This document shows, piece by piece, positions 1 through 9,430 of a stretch of DNA of 64,000 bases. The first letter of the stretch is position 1, and the number at the start of each line of letters is the position of its first letter. A program made the position numbers and the translations under genes. The stretch is taken from positions 186,001 to 250,000 of the forward strand of contig NZ_BAEN01000022.1 of the NCBI RefSeq assembly GCF_000314975.1. Direction: 5' to 3'. The notes below the pieces were generated by a model, which ran no database searches, was not told where the DNA came from, and saw only the letters and a program-made list of their open reading frames with translations. This DNA comes from Aliiglaciecola lipolytica E3. Lineage in GTDB: Bacteria; Pseudomonadota; Gammaproteobacteria; Enterobacterales; Alteromonadaceae.

Positions 1-56
1 TAAAGCCAGCTTTGAGCCCAGTGCAGGCAGAGCACTGGATACCAAATTGCGCGACG

Positions 57-971
57 TCATAGCGGCAGACCTGCATCACCATAATTGAGTTCATCTGCTG
101 CGTTGCGCATCGTTTTGTCATCACGCTTGTCATAAATGACGGTGGTTGAAATATCCGAATGCCCTGCCATTTGTCTGACTGTATTGAGGTCAGCACCTTG
201 GTCTAATAGTCGGGTGATATAGGTTCGGCGTAAGTCATGTGGTGTGACAGTAGGTAAACCTAGGTCTTTGAAGTAGCGTTTAACGAGCGAGTAAACCAGT
301 TCACCGTTAATAGGATTAGCGGTATGCGCATGACCACCGCGTTTTACCGTACAGAATAGGTAGCCAGGCTTGTCAGTACGCACCTCTATCCAGTCTTCGA
401 TGGTGACTTGCACCCAGTCAGGCAAGTAGACAGTGCGCGACTTGTTGCCTTTGCCTTGGGCTACGAACAGCGTGCGTTTTTCCTTGTCGTAATGCCCAAT
501 GTTTAAGTCAGCGACTTCGCTCCTGCGCAGACCACATCCAAGCATCACCGCGAAGATGGCATAGTTGCGCAGTCCTAACGGTGTGCGGTTTTGTGCCAGC
601 AGCCGGAATAGCTTTCGCACCTGATGCACCGTAAGCGGCGTGCCGGCATGCTGCCCATGCTTTACTTTGGGAACAGATTGAAGATTGAGATAGTGCTGTT
701 GGTCCACTTGGTTGGTGATAACGGCAGCTTTCACCACACCTCGTATCGCCATCATGGCTCGGTTGATACTGCGTGGTGCAAAGCCTTCGCGTAGAAGTGA
801 GTTTTGAATTGAAAGCGCCTGTGCATAATCAACACGGGCAAGTTTGGTGGGTAAATCAACAAGCGGCCAACCCATGACATCAGCAATACCTTCTAACTGA
901 GCCTGAATTGACCGCCTGCTATTGGGTGATAATCGAGCCAAATACAGCTGATACGGACACTGTGCATCCAT
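57..971 (-). CDS. Tyrosine recombinase / integrase
   Basis: A 304-residue site-specific recombinase of the phage integrase family, which cuts and rejoins DNA through a covalent 3'-phosphotyrosine. An N-terminal SAM-like core-binding region (about residues 5-95) precedes the catalytic domain. Visible catalytic residues are the first Arg in LGCGLRRSEV, the HDLRR box (His-x-x-Arg), the GHS box and the Tyr in TTVIYDKR near the C-terminus, so the enzyme looks intact. The ATG follows a strong AGGAGG Shine-Dalgarno sequence. It lies in accessory DNA next to a tRNA-Phe gene, so it could be a genomic-island integrase, but it is 3.9 kb from the tRNA and its attachment site is not identified. A XerC/D role is unlikely in this context. 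Confidence 0.9.
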   Translation of the reverse strand: MDAQCPYQLYLARLSPNSRRSIQAQLEGIADVMGWPLVDLPTKLARVDYAQALSIQNSLLREGFAPRSINRAMMAIRGVVKAAVITNQVDQQHYLNLQSVPKVKHGQHAGTPLTVHQVRKLFRLLAQNRTPLGLRNYAIFAVMLGCGLRRSEVADLNIGHYDKEKRTLFVAQGKGNKSRTVYLPDWVQVTIEDWIEVRTDKPGYLFCTVKRGGHAHTANPINGELVYSLVKRYFKDLGLPTVTPHDLRRTYITRLLDQGADLNTVRQMAGHSDISTTVIYDKRDDKTMRNAADELNYGDAGLPL

Positions 972-1097
972 ATGAACCTCCTGAATAAGCGTTTTAGTGT
1001 GGGATTTGGAGACTGCTGGAACACAGCCATGTCCATAATGTAACGCCTATTTCAAAGGATTCCTGCCGCTGTTTTTGACCTGTTTAGTATGTAAAAA

Positions 1098-2042
1098 TCA
1101 ATGATTAAAATGAATCTCTAGCCTCGAACTTTCAATCGTGATCCCAAACATTTCGAATCGAGCATCGCACACCTCTAACACCAGCTTTGATAATGCTCTT
1201 GCAAGCCGCATCTTTGATGTATTATTGGGATCAAGCATGGTTAGCAAGTGAACGAACAATTCTCTTTCAACTTTTTGGTGCTTATCTGAAGGAAATATGC
1301 TCTCCCCAAGTGAAACATCATAATTGGATTGAAAATTGATTTTTTGCGCTGGAAAGCATTTATCTCCGAAGGTACGGCGTTCTTCATTAGAACCAAAATC
1401 CAAAGTTATAACGTGTTCGTCAAAGCTCCAGTCATTCTCTGAAAGCGCATTACTTCTTAAAACCACAGCTTCATAAATTTTGATTGCCCTAGAAAACACT
1501 TGAGCTCTAAATCCCGCTTTCCAACAGGTCACAAACATGTTTTTGGTTTTCTCAAACCCGTACTTTGTTATGCATGCCCCTATATATTCAGGGTAGACAC
1601 TATAATTGGCACTACAGTCCATTTCTGATTGCCAGCTACTAGACGGCCCCATTGACAAAAAGATATCCGGAATATCCTTCGTTAACATATCCATCCACCG
1701 CTCATCAAAGATGCTATACCTCGAAATATCAAAGCTTCGATATATAGGTTTTAAGTGCTCTGACTTATGTTCGAGATCATGCATATCGATTGAACAATAG
1801 AACATTGAACCGTTCGCCAGTAGTTCAGCTGCTATTCGGCTCAACATCGGAGTGGTTACTTCTACTAAATATTCACTGAGTTCACCATCAGTGCAGTTAA
1901 AATCATCGTTGTCTAGACACTCAAAAATTTCATCTAAATGAAATTTTAGTCCACCTAATGAGCATTTAAGCTCTTCTAACGACAAAAGCATGTCAGGGCG
2001 AACTAATGGTATGCATTCGTAATCATATTCTGGTTCAGTCAT
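1098..2042 (-). CDS. Hypothetical protein of the tRNA-Phe-adjacent region
   Basis: A 314-residue acidic protein that I do not recognise. It has no signal peptide or membrane segment and is probably cytoplasmic. The N-terminal 70 residues are rich in Asp, Glu and Leu. The centre is rich in aromatic residues and Cys, and the last 60 residues look helical. The ATG is preceded by AGGAAA at good spacing. It is on the same strand as the integrase but separated from it by 126 bp. No motif supports a function; accessory cargo of a genomic island is inferred from position only. Confidence 0.6.
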   Translation of the reverse strand: MTEPEYDYECIPLVRPDMLLSLEELKCSLGGLKFHLDEIFECLDNDDFNCTDGELSEYLVEVTTPMLSRIAAELLANGSMFYCSIDMHDLEHKSEHLKPIYRSFDISRYSIFDERWMDMLTKDIPDIFLSMGPSSSWQSEMDCSANYSVYPEYIGACITKYGFEKTKNMFVTCWKAGFRAQVFSRAIKIYEAVVLRSNALSENDWSFDEHVITLDFGSNEERRTFGDKCFPAQKINFQSNYDVSLGESIFPSDKHQKVERELFVHLLTMLDPNNTSKMRLARALSKLVLEVCDARFEMFGITIESSRLEIHFNH

Positions 2043-2205
2043 AATATTTCCTATAAAAGTTCAGGTAAACTTGTTGTCGCGACAAATAAAGTCTGAACCG
2101 GAAACTCGTCCAAAGCCATAGCCATAGCTTAGTTAAACCGCTGTTCTGATTGATGCTTTGTAGTGGTCCTGACATTAGCAAACACGCATTTCTCAGATCT
2201 ACTTG

Positions 2206-3435
2206 TTACTTGGAGTACCTCGCTGGCTGGATACTTTGTACGAACGGCTTAGTGACTGCCGATTTGAGTTTTGCCACCGTTGTCTGTGGAATAGTATGGG
2301 TATGCTTGTTGACACTTCTGACGACAACTTTGGTGTCTTCTCTATTAAGATGCTCGTAAATGCTGGGCGTTTTTTGGATTACCAGTTGTCTTGCTAAACG
2401 TTCAGGTAATGCACTGAATATCTCTGGTGATATAAAGTCAACACGCTCCATTGGATGTGGCAGTTTATCTAGCTCGTCATAACGGTATATCTCATCACCT
2501 CTTTGATACCTCCATTTACTCTCGTACCTTGTTGCGATAGCGATGTTTTCAAGCAATACTCGTTTGTTAGCATTCTTCGTTGTGCTCAGTGTCTTGTTGC
2601 ACAGTTTGAGCACTGGGTCGTACAACATATCAGTATCCACACCAATATACGCACCACGCATCAAGTAAACCGTTTCTACCGGAACATTGTTAGCCAAAGC
2701 GTTTTCTGGACGCACTTCACATCGCTCTGCTTCGCTATCGTGATTGAGAGCAAAGCCAGCTATACCTTGCCACTGTATGCCAAGATCATTACACAACAGC
2801 ATTGAATTGGCGACTGCGTGCTCTCGTTCGGTCTTGAAAGATTTAAATATCCACTTGAAAAACTTTTTAATATGTCTGCGTCGCACTAGGTTTGGACAGA
2901 ACCTAAGACGACAATGCTGACGAGAATCGTTTTTACTTATTGAATTATTACCAAGCTGGAAAATGATCTTCTGATGTTTGTGTGCCTTTATCTCGAAGTT
3001 GTGACTGTAGTATTTAAATTCGCCGTTGCGCTTTCTGACGTCCGTAATAGGAGAAACAACCCAACCATCAGGTCCTTTGCCATCATATAATCGCTTCGCA
3101 ATAGCAATTGCGCGTGCAAAGCTAATATTAAATGAAGCAGCGTAGTTATCTATATCGACTGCGAGTAAGTGACCTGTGTCGATATGTCTATGAAAATAAT
3201 TGGTCTGATGCTTGATGAATGATGGGTCAGATACTAGCTGGGTAGCAATATCGATACGATGCTGCGGATCATCGGAAAGGTAATACTCCAGCAGCGAATC
3301 TCTATGCACTTTATTAATCTGAAAATTAATCTCTTCGGCCAATACTAGCTTGCATTTTTTGCGGCCATAACGATGCTTTTTAAACGTACGTTCAACTTTG
3401 TTATTGCTGGATGTCTTAGTCTTATTAATTGTCAT
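2206..3435 (-). CDS. Hypothetical basic protein
   Basis: An unrecognised protein of about 409 residues from the chosen ATG at 3435. A GTG at 3480 would add 15 residues, and neither start has a clear Shine-Dalgarno sequence. It is rich in Lys, Arg and His, with a cluster around CRLRFCPNLVRRRHIKKFFK that suggests nucleic-acid contact. No membrane segment or signal peptide is visible. A replication or mobilisation role would fit the basic composition and the nearby integrase, but I see no HUH, relaxase or helicase signature, so this is only a guess. The 160 bp after its stop, before the neighbouring gene on the same strand, hold nothing recognisable. Confidence 0.55.
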   Translation of the reverse strand: MTINKTKTSSNNKVERTFKKHRYGRKKCKLVLAEEINFQINKVHRDSLLEYYLSDDPQHRIDIATQLVSDPSFIKHQTNYFHRHIDTGHLLAVDIDNYAASFNISFARAIAIAKRLYDGKGPDGWVVSPITDVRKRNGEFKYYSHNFEIKAHKHQKIIFQLGNNSISKNDSRQHCRLRFCPNLVRRRHIKKFFKWIFKSFKTEREHAVANSMLLCNDLGIQWQGIAGFALNHDSEAERCEVRPENALANNVPVETVYLMRGAYIGVDTDMLYDPVLKLCNKTLSTTKNANKRVLLENIAIATRYESKWRYQRGDEIYRYDELDKLPHPMERVDFISPEIFSALPERLARQLVIQKTPSIYEHLNREDTKVVVRSVNKHTHTIPQTTVAKLKSAVTKPFVQSIQPARYSK

Positions 3436-3806
3436 ATTGGTTATCTGTATACATGTAATACTGTTAGAGATGTGACACACGTTTCATCGCGTCTTGTCGT
3501 TAAATTACTATTCCCAACTGTTATTTACAGATTTCTAGAATGTACGATAAACACCGATTTGATTGTGTCTAAACACCTCAGAGTAGCGCCTCAATAGAAA
3601 CCTCAATTTTTGCAATATCAACAACTGCTAGTTTCCAAATCTCGGAAAATATTATGTGAATAACCACTAACATTTTACTCAGAACTACCGCTTACATAAT
3701 TCTCAGTACCACCCATCAATCTCTAAATTTGTAGAATTTTTGGCTTGATCTATTCTCTGCTTAGATTACCATAAATGGTAGAGTCTACCACTTAAAGAGG
3801 TTGGTG
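3436..3806. other. Intergenic stretch, divergent upstream region
   Basis: AT-rich DNA of about 370 bp between two divergently read unknown genes. It should contain both promoters, but I could not find a convincing -35/-10 pair. No RNA gene, hairpin with a T-tract or repeat is visible. Short reading frames here overlap the 5' end of the minus-strand gene and look like shadows. Confidence 0.4.
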
Positions 3807-4682
3807 ATGGCAGGAAAAAGAAGTAAAGATATTGATGTTTGGATTCTACACATTGAGAATCTTCTGGCTCATTGCAGTGAAGGTAAGGAAGTACCGCCTA
3901 CATGCAAAGTGTCAATAAACGTGAATGAAGAAACTAATGCTTTCATAGACGAACATTCGAGTAAATTTGGCGAGCAAGAATCTCAACTCTTTATCCAATT
4001 GCAAGACTATCTCTCTTACTTCGATGGGGATATTTCCGGTTCAAAACCGAAGATACGAGCGAAACAGGCATTAAACAGGCTTCATCCGCTTGTAAAGTGG
4101 TTAGAAGAACACGGTGCGCTGAAGGTAGATATAAGAAATAGCAATGAAGAAACCCCGATGTTAATCAAATCCATGGAATGGATAGAAGCTCTGCTTAATG
4201 CATTGAAAGAAGTTATTGATAAGGATGATTGGGACAGATGGACAAAGCGAATTTCTCAAAAGAAAAAGGATGCCAAACGTGATCGTATTCCTATCAACAA
4301 AAAGGTGAAGGAATATTTGGAAGATAGGCAAGCATTTTTTGACGAGCCTTCATTGCAAGCTTTCACAGACAAGCTCGGTGAAAAGTACGACATTTGTTCT
4401 GTCAGCGACCTAGAGCGGCAGCGGTCACTAGTAGAAAAGTTGGAAAAACAGATTGCGAGCAATCAAAAAATCTTAACAGTCTTAGAAGATAGTGGAAACT
4501 TTTATGACGCGCTTAAAGCACTAATCGCTCATGATGTGAAGGTGAAGGCAAACCAGAAATATAGAATTGGAAAAATGAAGCCCGTTCAGGACGGTGTAGA
4601 TCACGTCGTAAGTAAGCTCACTCCTGTAGAGGATGAGTCGGATTTTATTTTGGTTGATTTAGATAGCAAAAGAGAAAAGTAG
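3807..4682 (+). CDS. Hypothetical cytoplasmic protein, helix-rich
   Basis: A protein of 291 residues that I do not recognise. The ATG at 3807 sits 6 nt after AAAGAGG and is preferred over an in-frame TTG at 3801 that directly abuts that ribosome site. No signal peptide or membrane segment is present. It is charged and helical, with a Lys-rich stretch (SQKKKDAKRDR) near residue 155 and a likely coiled coil around LVEKLEKQIASNQKILTVLE (about 215-240). The C-terminus is acidic. It is the gene nearest the 3' end of tRNA-Phe and reads towards it. Accessory origin is inferred from position. Confidence 0.6.
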   Translation: MAGKRSKDIDVWILHIENLLAHCSEGKEVPPTCKVSINVNEETNAFIDEHSSKFGEQESQLFIQLQDYLSYFDGDISGSKPKIRAKQALNRLHPLVKWLEEHGALKVDIRNSNEETPMLIKSMEWIEALLNALKEVIDKDDWDRWTKRISQKKKDAKRDRIPINKKVKEYLEDRQAFFDEPSLQAFTDKLGEKYDICSVSDLERQRSLVEKLEKQIASNQKILTVLEDSGNFYDALKALIAHDVKVKANQKYRIGKMKPVQDGVDHVVSKLTPVEDESDFILVDLDSKREK

Positions 4683-4830
4683 CGACCACGCTTTGCAAAG
4701 AAATAATCCTTTAGATTTAGTGAAATAGATGACACCAATAGGAAGGGAGCCTCGACTGAGAATTGTGTCGCGCGTTACAGCCGCAGGGGTACAACAGCGT
4801 ATACCTGTATTTTTCCATCGTCCATGATCC

Positions 4831-4858
4831 AAAAAGCCCTGCATTTTCATGCAGGGCT
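4831..4858 (-). terminator. Rho-independent terminator of tRNA-Phe
   Basis: On the minus strand, AGCCCTGCATG and CATGCAGGGCT type arms around a short A-rich loop form a stem of about ten pairs, followed by a run of five T. It lies 10 nt past the tRNA CCA end and is correctly oriented to end the tRNA transcript. Confidence 0.8.
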
Positions 4859-4868
4859 CTCTGAATAA

Positions 4869-4944
4869 TGGTGCCTCGACCCGGGATCGAACCAGGGACA
4901 CGCGGATTTTCAATCCGCTGCTCTACCAACTGAGCTATCGAGGC
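4869..4944 (-). tRNA. tRNA-Phe (GAA)
   Basis: A 76-nt gene that folds as a standard cloverleaf. The acceptor stem pairs GCCTCGA with TCGAGGC, the discriminator is A, and CCA is encoded. The D-loop carries AGCTCAGTTGGTAGAGC. The anticodon loop TTGAAAA gives anticodon GAA (plus-strand 4909-4911). The T-arm is GTTCGATCC. It lies downstream of yggX and mutY; a tRNA-Phe near mutY also occurs in enterobacteria, where it is an integration hot spot. The accessory DNA begins on its 3' side. Confidence 0.97.
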
Positions 4945-5073
4945 ACATAAAACTGTGCTATGTAAGCTTTAGTGCTCTTTGCAAAACTTTGCAATAAAAA
5001 CCTAAGTGCTTACTAACTTTAAAACTATTGCTCCAAAAGCTTTTTTGGTAAATCTGATTGGAAGTGCTTGCAC

Positions 5074-5113
5074 TTTTCAATCCGCTGCTCTACCAACTGA
5101 GCTATCGAGGCAC
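5074..5113 (-). pseudogene. Truncated tRNA-Phe copy (5' half)
   Basis: These 40 bp are identical to 4907-4946 and cover tRNA-Phe residues 1 to 38 plus two upstream bases. Identity stops at the 3' side of the anticodon loop, and no 3' half follows. It lies 129 bp upstream of the intact tRNA in the same orientation. It could be the relic of a tandem tRNA-Phe pair, or a scar from recombination in the anticodon loop. Confidence 0.85.
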
Positions 5114-5142
5114 TGACTTTACGTCTAAGTACGACGCTAAAA

Positions 5143-5171
5143 AGTATACTTGGTAGCGCCGTGGGTGCGTA
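5143..5171 (-). promoter_or_regulatory. Probable promoter of the tRNA-Phe transcript
   Basis: The minus strand has a good -10 box TATACT (5143-5148). At 17 bp spacing is TACGCA (5166-5171), only a weak match to -35. A GC-rich discriminator-like GCGTCG follows the -10 closely, as in stringently controlled stable-RNA promoters. It lies upstream of the truncated tRNA copy, so the intact tRNA may be transcribed through it. Confidence 0.45.
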
Positions 5172-5287
5172 TTAAACGGATTCTTGGCTTTCAAGTCAAC
5201 CGATTTTTAATTTATTTTAATCTTTCTGGTTCGTTTGTTCGAAAAGCCAGCAGAATTTCTATTATTTAGTGACTATTTTAGTCCGAA

Positions 5288-5560
5288 TCAAGACGAAGGA
5301 GGAACATATCCCTCAATGTCAGGTTCTTTTCCTTCAAACAAATATCCTACCATTTGCTCTTCTAAAAACTTACGCGATTCTGGTTGCATCAAATTAAGTT
5401 TATTCTCATTGATCAACATCGTTTGTTTTTTCTGCCAATCGGCCCAAGCTTCTTTGCAAATATTGTCGTAAATTTTTTTACCTATTTCACCTGGATAAAG
5501 TTGGAAGTCCAGTCCATCGCCTTCTTTTTGCATTTTTTGACAAAAAACTGTTCTGCTCAT
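5288..5560 (-). CDS. yggX: Probable Fe(2+)-trafficking protein YggX
   Basis: A small cytoplasmic protein of about 90 residues, the family's usual size. The family is linked to iron handling and protection of Fe-S clusters from oxidants. The start MSRTVFC, the central [17 protein letters not shown], the [17 protein letters not shown] block and the C-terminal [14 protein letters not shown] match the YggX signature. The conserved Cys is present in RTVFC. The ATG at 5560 is preferred over one two codons upstream because it gives the family N-terminus. It lies 24 bp after mutY on the same strand, the usual mutY-yggX pair. MutY is itself a 4Fe-4S enzyme, which suits the pairing. Confidence 0.95.
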   Translation of the reverse strand: MSRTVFCQKMQKEGDGLDFQLYPGEIGKKIYDNICKEAWADWQKKQTMLINENKLNLMQPESRKFLEEQMVGYLFEGKEPDIEGYVPPSS

Positions 5561-5584
5561 AATCAATATATCCTAAATTTTCTG

Positions 5585-6646
5585 TTAAAGATTTTTACGT
5601 AGTGTACTAAAAAGTTTGATGGTTGGCGCAGCTAATCCCACATTGGCAGGAGATTTTAGATCGTACCAAAGTGATTCTTGTTCCTGCACGCCGGAAACTG
5701 GAGGCGTTTTAAGGTGCATGAGTAAAGGTTGTATATCTAAGTGAAAATGACTAAAAGTATGTCTAAATTCAGTGAGCGGTTCGATGTATAGCTCACCTAA
5801 GTTAAGGCTGGCTGCTTTTAACTTTGCCTCTTCCACATTATCGACTTCATACAAACCAAATAACCCCCCCCAGATACCTGAATCGGGACGTTTATAAATT
5901 AACACTTGCTGCTGCCACATGGGTAACAGCATAACCGTGTTTCGTACTGGTATGGCTTTTTTTGGTTTTTTGGTAGGTAACTCTGCTTGCTTGCCTTGCG
6001 CGTAAGCTAAACAAGTAGTTTGTAAAGGACAGGCATCACAATTGGGTTTTGAACGGGTGCAAAGAGTCGCCCCTAAATCCATAATAGCTTGCGTATACAA
6101 ACCTGTATCTTTTGCGGGTGTTAGCTGGTCGGCATATTCCCACAACTGCTGTTCTACTGATTTAGTGCCGGGCCAGCCATGCACAGCGAAGTAGCGAGTT
6201 AGAACACGTTTAACGTTGCCATCTAGAATACTAATATGTTTACCATTTGCTATCGAAAGCACAGCGCCTGCAGTAGAGCGACCAATTCCAGATAAAGACA
6301 TCACACTCTCGAGCTCATCTGGAAATACACCAGCGAATTGGTCGCGTATGGTTATCGCTGCTTTGTGTAAATTCCTCGCTCTGGCGTAATAACCTAATCC
6401 TGTCCAGAGATGCAGAACATCATCGATCGGCGCATCAGCTAACGCCGTGACATTAGGAAACCTTTGCATAAATCGCTGATAAAAAGGGATAACAGTTTTA
6501 ACTTGAGTTTGTTGCAACATAATTTCAGACACCCACACGCGATAAGGTGTTTTATCTTGCTGCCAAGGTAAGTCTTTTCTACCGTGTTGATGGTACCAGT
6601 TGAGTAACTTGTGGCTAAATGTAGATTCCGGATTTGGATTGTGCAT
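5585..6646 (-). CDS. mutY: A/G-specific adenine DNA glycosylase MutY
   Basis: Removes adenine mispaired with 8-oxoguanine or guanine in base-excision repair. The 353-residue protein has the full family layout. The catalytic Glu is E41 in [12 protein letters not shown] helix-hairpin-helix ending in [13 protein letters not shown] precedes catalytic D142 in [11 protein letters not shown]. Four cysteines spaced C-x6-C-x2-C-x5-C (C196, C203, C206, C212) bind the 4Fe-4S cluster. A C-terminal Nudix-like domain (about 230-350) recognises 8-oxoguanine. It is followed closely by yggX. An alpha/beta hydrolase gene is divergent upstream. Confidence 0.97.
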   Translation of the reverse strand: MHNPNPESTFSHKLLNWYHQHGRKDLPWQQDKTPYRVWVSEIMLQQTQVKTVIPFYQRFMQRFPNVTALADAPIDDVLHLWTGLGYYARARNLHKAAITIRDQFAGVFPDELESVMSLSGIGRSTAGAVLSIANGKHISILDGNVKRVLTRYFAVHGWPGTKSVEQQLWEYADQLTPAKDTGLYTQAIMDLGATLCTRSKPNCDACPLQTTCLAYAQGKQAELPTKKPKKAIPVRNTVMLLPMWQQQVLIYKRPDSGIWGGLFGLYEVDNVEEAKLKAASLNLGELYIEPLTEFRHTFSHFHLDIQPLLMHLKTPPVSGVQEQESLWYDLKSPANVGLAAPTIKLFSTLRKNL

Positions 6647-6731
6647 ACGCTCTTTTTATTTTGCTGCTTTTTAATTAGCAGTTATTGGTGTTCTGATTTG
6701 CTATGATCATACAAGAATTTTGGTTAAATAG

Positions 6732-7448
6732 ATGATTAAGATGCGAGAAATAAGCACGCCTGTTGTATTTTTCCCCGGTACACTTTGTGACGAACGAATT
6801 TTTATCCCAGTATGGCGAAAACTTAATATCGCTCAGCGTAGTTATGTCCCTCTACAATGGGCAGATACGTTAGAACAAATGATGGCTCTGGCTTGTGATC
6901 GCATAACTGCATATGAGGGAAAAGTTCAGTTAGTTGGGTTTTCTATGGGAGGCTACATAGCAGCTTTAGCGGCTATGCAATTGCCAGAAAAAGTCGCGTC
7001 TTTAACGATGATTGGCTATTGTCCGAATGGTTTAAGTGAACAAGAGGTTCAGCAGCGCAAGGCATTGATTAAAATGATTGACGCGAAGCAACCTGTTGCT
7101 TTAAATAAAACTAGATTAGCCCAGTTCTTTACATCAACGGAATTGGATAATGCAGAATTAGTCGCTCCCGTTAAAGACATGGAAGCTGATTTAGGTCCTA
7201 GTGTGCTCAAAGCGCATATTCAGTCCACCACACCCAGACCTGATATTTCCAAACAACTAGAAAACAGTCCTTTCCCAATTCATTTTGTGGTTGCTGAACA
7301 TGACCAAGTTGCCAATCCAATCCAAATAAAAGCACATGCTGAGTCGATTTCTTCAGCTAATTTTTATCAAATTGATAGTACTGCGCATATGATGCTACTC
7401 ACTAAACCAGAAAAATTAGCAAGTCATTTGGAAACCATTCTAGTTTAG
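6732..7448 (+). CDS. Alpha/beta hydrolase
   Basis: A 238-residue cytoplasmic alpha/beta hydrolase of unknown substrate. The oxyanion-hole strand VVFFPGTLCDERIF is near residue 12. The nucleophile elbow is G-F-S-M-G-G (Ser near residue 75 in LVGFSMGGY). A late Asp in VVAEHDQVA and the His in DSTAHMMLL complete a plausible triad. No signal peptide is seen. It is divergent from mutY and reads towards trmB, with a 78-bp gap. Esterase, lipase or C-C hydrolase roles cannot be separated from sequence alone. Confidence 0.85.
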   Translation: MIKMREISTPVVFFPGTLCDERIFIPVWRKLNIAQRSYVPLQWADTLEQMMALACDRITAYEGKVQLVGFSMGGYIAALAAMQLPEKVASLTMIGYCPNGLSEQEVQQRKALIKMIDAKQPVALNKTRLAQFFTSTELDNAELVAPVKDMEADLGPSVLKAHIQSTTPRPDISKQLENSPFPIHFVVAEHDQVANPIQIKAHAESISSANFYQIDSTAHMMLLTKPEKLASHLETILV

Positions 7449-7526
7449 TTAGTGCAGCGGTCTAATCTAAGGTAAAATATCGGGCCAGATTGCAAAATAA
7501 TTCAATAAATAAGAGAAATAATTTCC

Positions 7527-8246
7527 ATGAGCCAGTTTAAAACTCAAGAAGAAGCCGAAGCTGCAGGCGTGTATGTGCAAAAAATACGCAGTTTTGTTAA
7601 GCGCGAGGGGCGCTTAACTAAAGGACAGGCAAAAGCCCTTGAGGAATTCTGGCCAACCATGGGCTTGTTACATAGCGATGGGAAGCTGGACTTTGAACAG
7701 GTGTTTGGCCGAATTGCCCCTATAGTCCTTGAAATTGGTTTTGGCATGGGCAAATCATTAGTCGAAATGGCGGCCAACGAAACAGACAAAGACTTCATTG
7801 GTATCGAGGTTCATCGTCCAGGTGTTGGTACGTGTATGGCCGAGGCCGACGAGCAAGGTGTAAGTAACCTTCGTGTATTTGAACATGATGCAGTTGAAGT
7901 ATTGGCTGATTGTGTTGCAGATCAAAGTATTGACCGATTGCAACTATTCTTTCCCGACCCATGGCACAAAAAACGTCATCATAAGCGTCGAATAATTCAA
8001 CCTGATTTTGTGCAAAAGCTGCGTGCCAAACTAAAAATTGGTGGGGTTTTCCACATGGCTACGGATTGGGAGAATTATGCTGAGCATATGCTAGAAGTTA
8101 TGTCGTCAGCTGAAGGGTTTAAGAATTTATCACAACACGACGATTATGTTCCTCGACCAGAAAATCGTCCTTTAACTAAGTTTGAACAACGTGGACACCG
8201 TTTAGGCCATGGAGTTTGGGACTTGATGTTTGAGAGAGTGAGCTAA
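7527..8246 (+). CDS. trmB: tRNA (guanine-N7)-methyltransferase TrmB
   Basis: SAM-dependent enzyme that makes m7G46 in the variable loop of tRNAs. The 239-residue length is typical. The SAM-binding motif [15 protein letters not shown] is near residue 72. The family hallmarks [30 protein letters not shown] (active-site and RNA-binding loop) and the C-terminal [17 protein letters not shown] are all present. The stop overlaps the start of rsmC by one base, so the two RNA methyltransferases are probably co-transcribed. In enterobacteria trmB is beside mutY; here one gene separates them. Confidence 0.96.
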   Translation: MSQFKTQEEAEAAGVYVQKIRSFVKREGRLTKGQAKALEEFWPTMGLLHSDGKLDFEQVFGRIAPIVLEIGFGMGKSLVEMAANETDKDFIGIEVHRPGVGTCMAEADEQGVSNLRVFEHDAVEVLADCVADQSIDRLQLFFPDPWHKKRHHKRRIIQPDFVQKLRAKLKIGGVFHMATDWENYAEHMLEVMSSAEGFKNLSQHDDYVPRPENRPLTKFEQRGHRLGHGVWDLMFERVS

Positions 8247-9265
8247 TGTTATCGACCACAAGCCAAGTGCTTGTGCGCAACAAAGAATTATTTGAAACCG
8301 GTAAGTGGCTATTTGTTAATCCTCCAGAAGCCGATATTTTCTCAGCGCTGAGCAACGCTGACATTTATGGATTTCATCAATTTTTTGATGTGTATCAACA
8401 ATGCCCTAATAATCAAAAACATGTTTTTGAAGCCCATTATCCGATAGAGCAGTCAGAAGGCAAATTATTTGATGGGGCTGTGATATATATGCCTAAATCA
8501 AAAGAGCATGCTAGCTTATTAATTGCCAATATGGCTGCATGCGTAAAGCCCAATAGCAACATTTTTCTGGTAGGTGAGAATAAATCGGGGATTAAAAGTG
8601 CAGATAAGCTTTTCGCAAACGTTTCTCAGCGCATAAATAAAATCGATTCAGCTCGCCATTGCAGTCTGTATTGCGCACTTTTGGAAAACACCGCCACCTT
8701 CGACATCAAATCCTTTATAAAATACGAAGATATTCAAGTAAGTAAAACGACATGTAAGATCGCGTTTATGCCGGGTATATTTAGCGCTGGCGCTCTTGAT
8801 CCCGCTACGCAATTATTAATTGAAAACTTACCTGAACAACTTACAGGTAATGTTTTGGATTTCGCCTCGGGCTCTGGCGTAATAGGTTGTTTCGCAGCAA
8901 AAAACAATCCTGGGATCAATTTAACTTTATGCGATGTTAGTGCGGTAGCAACCTATTGTAGTCAACTAAGTTTGTCGGCGAATAACCTTCAGGGTAAAGT
9001 TTTAGCTTCTAACGGTCTTGCGGAAATTAAGCAAAAATTTGATACTGTACTGACAAACCCGCCGTTTCATACGGGTATAAAAACTGATTACAGTGTGACA
9101 GACCAGTTTATCAAACAAGTAAAGTTCGCATTAGGACCAAAAGGCATATTAATGTTGGTTGCTAATCGTTTTTTACCCTACCCTGATATTATTAAAGGAT
9201 CGTTAAACTCGGTTTCAACACTAGCACAAACGTCGAAATTTAGCCTTTACAGAGCCCAAAAATAG
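8246..9265 (+). CDS. rsmC: 16S rRNA (guanine-N2) methyltransferase RsmC-like
   Basis: A 339-residue protein, close to the usual length of RsmC, which makes m2G1207 in 16S rRNA. The N-terminal half is a degenerate methyltransferase-like domain. The C-terminal half has a SAM-binding loop NVLDFASGSGVIGCFAA and the catalytic N-P-P-F motif in DTVLTNPPFHTGIKT, which marks exocyclic-amine methylation. Translation is probably coupled to trmB through the one-base overlap. RlmG is a close paralogue and cannot be fully excluded, but the length and tandem-domain layout favour RsmC. Confidence 0.88.
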   Translation: MLSTTSQVLVRNKELFETGKWLFVNPPEADIFSALSNADIYGFHQFFDVYQQCPNNQKHVFEAHYPIEQSEGKLFDGAVIYMPKSKEHASLLIANMAACVKPNSNIFLVGENKSGIKSADKLFANVSQRINKIDSARHCSLYCALLENTATFDIKSFIKYEDIQVSKTTCKIAFMPGIFSAGALDPATQLLIENLPEQLTGNVLDFASGSGVIGCFAAKNNPGINLTLCDVSAVATYCSQLSLSANNLQGKVLASNGLAEIKQKFDTVLTNPPFHTGIKTDYSVTDQFIKQVKFALGPKGILMLVANRFLPYPDIIKGSLNSVSTLAQTSKFSLYRAQK

Positions 9266-9430
9266 AATACAGTTATTTAATATACAAAATAGATAGCTAA
9301 TTCGCAGTGTTGAATTTTAGCAGTCTCACTTTTCGACGCTTGCTAGCGACACTGTTGCTCATGTAATCTGCTCAATATTAGAAGACGCAGATGCGCAATA
9401 CTCTGTTGTGTAAATTTGGAGAAATATATA

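Noticed and set aside
1606-1800. Plus-strand 64-codon frame inside the 314-residue gene
   Set aside because: Antisense shadow with no ribosome site. The same reasoning covers the other short frames inside large genes, such as those in yhdP and mshQ.
4749-4756. GCCTCGAC resembling the tRNA-Phe 3' end, as a possible att remnant
   Set aside because: Only 8 bases match, too short to separate from chance, and it is within 120 bp of the tRNA itself.
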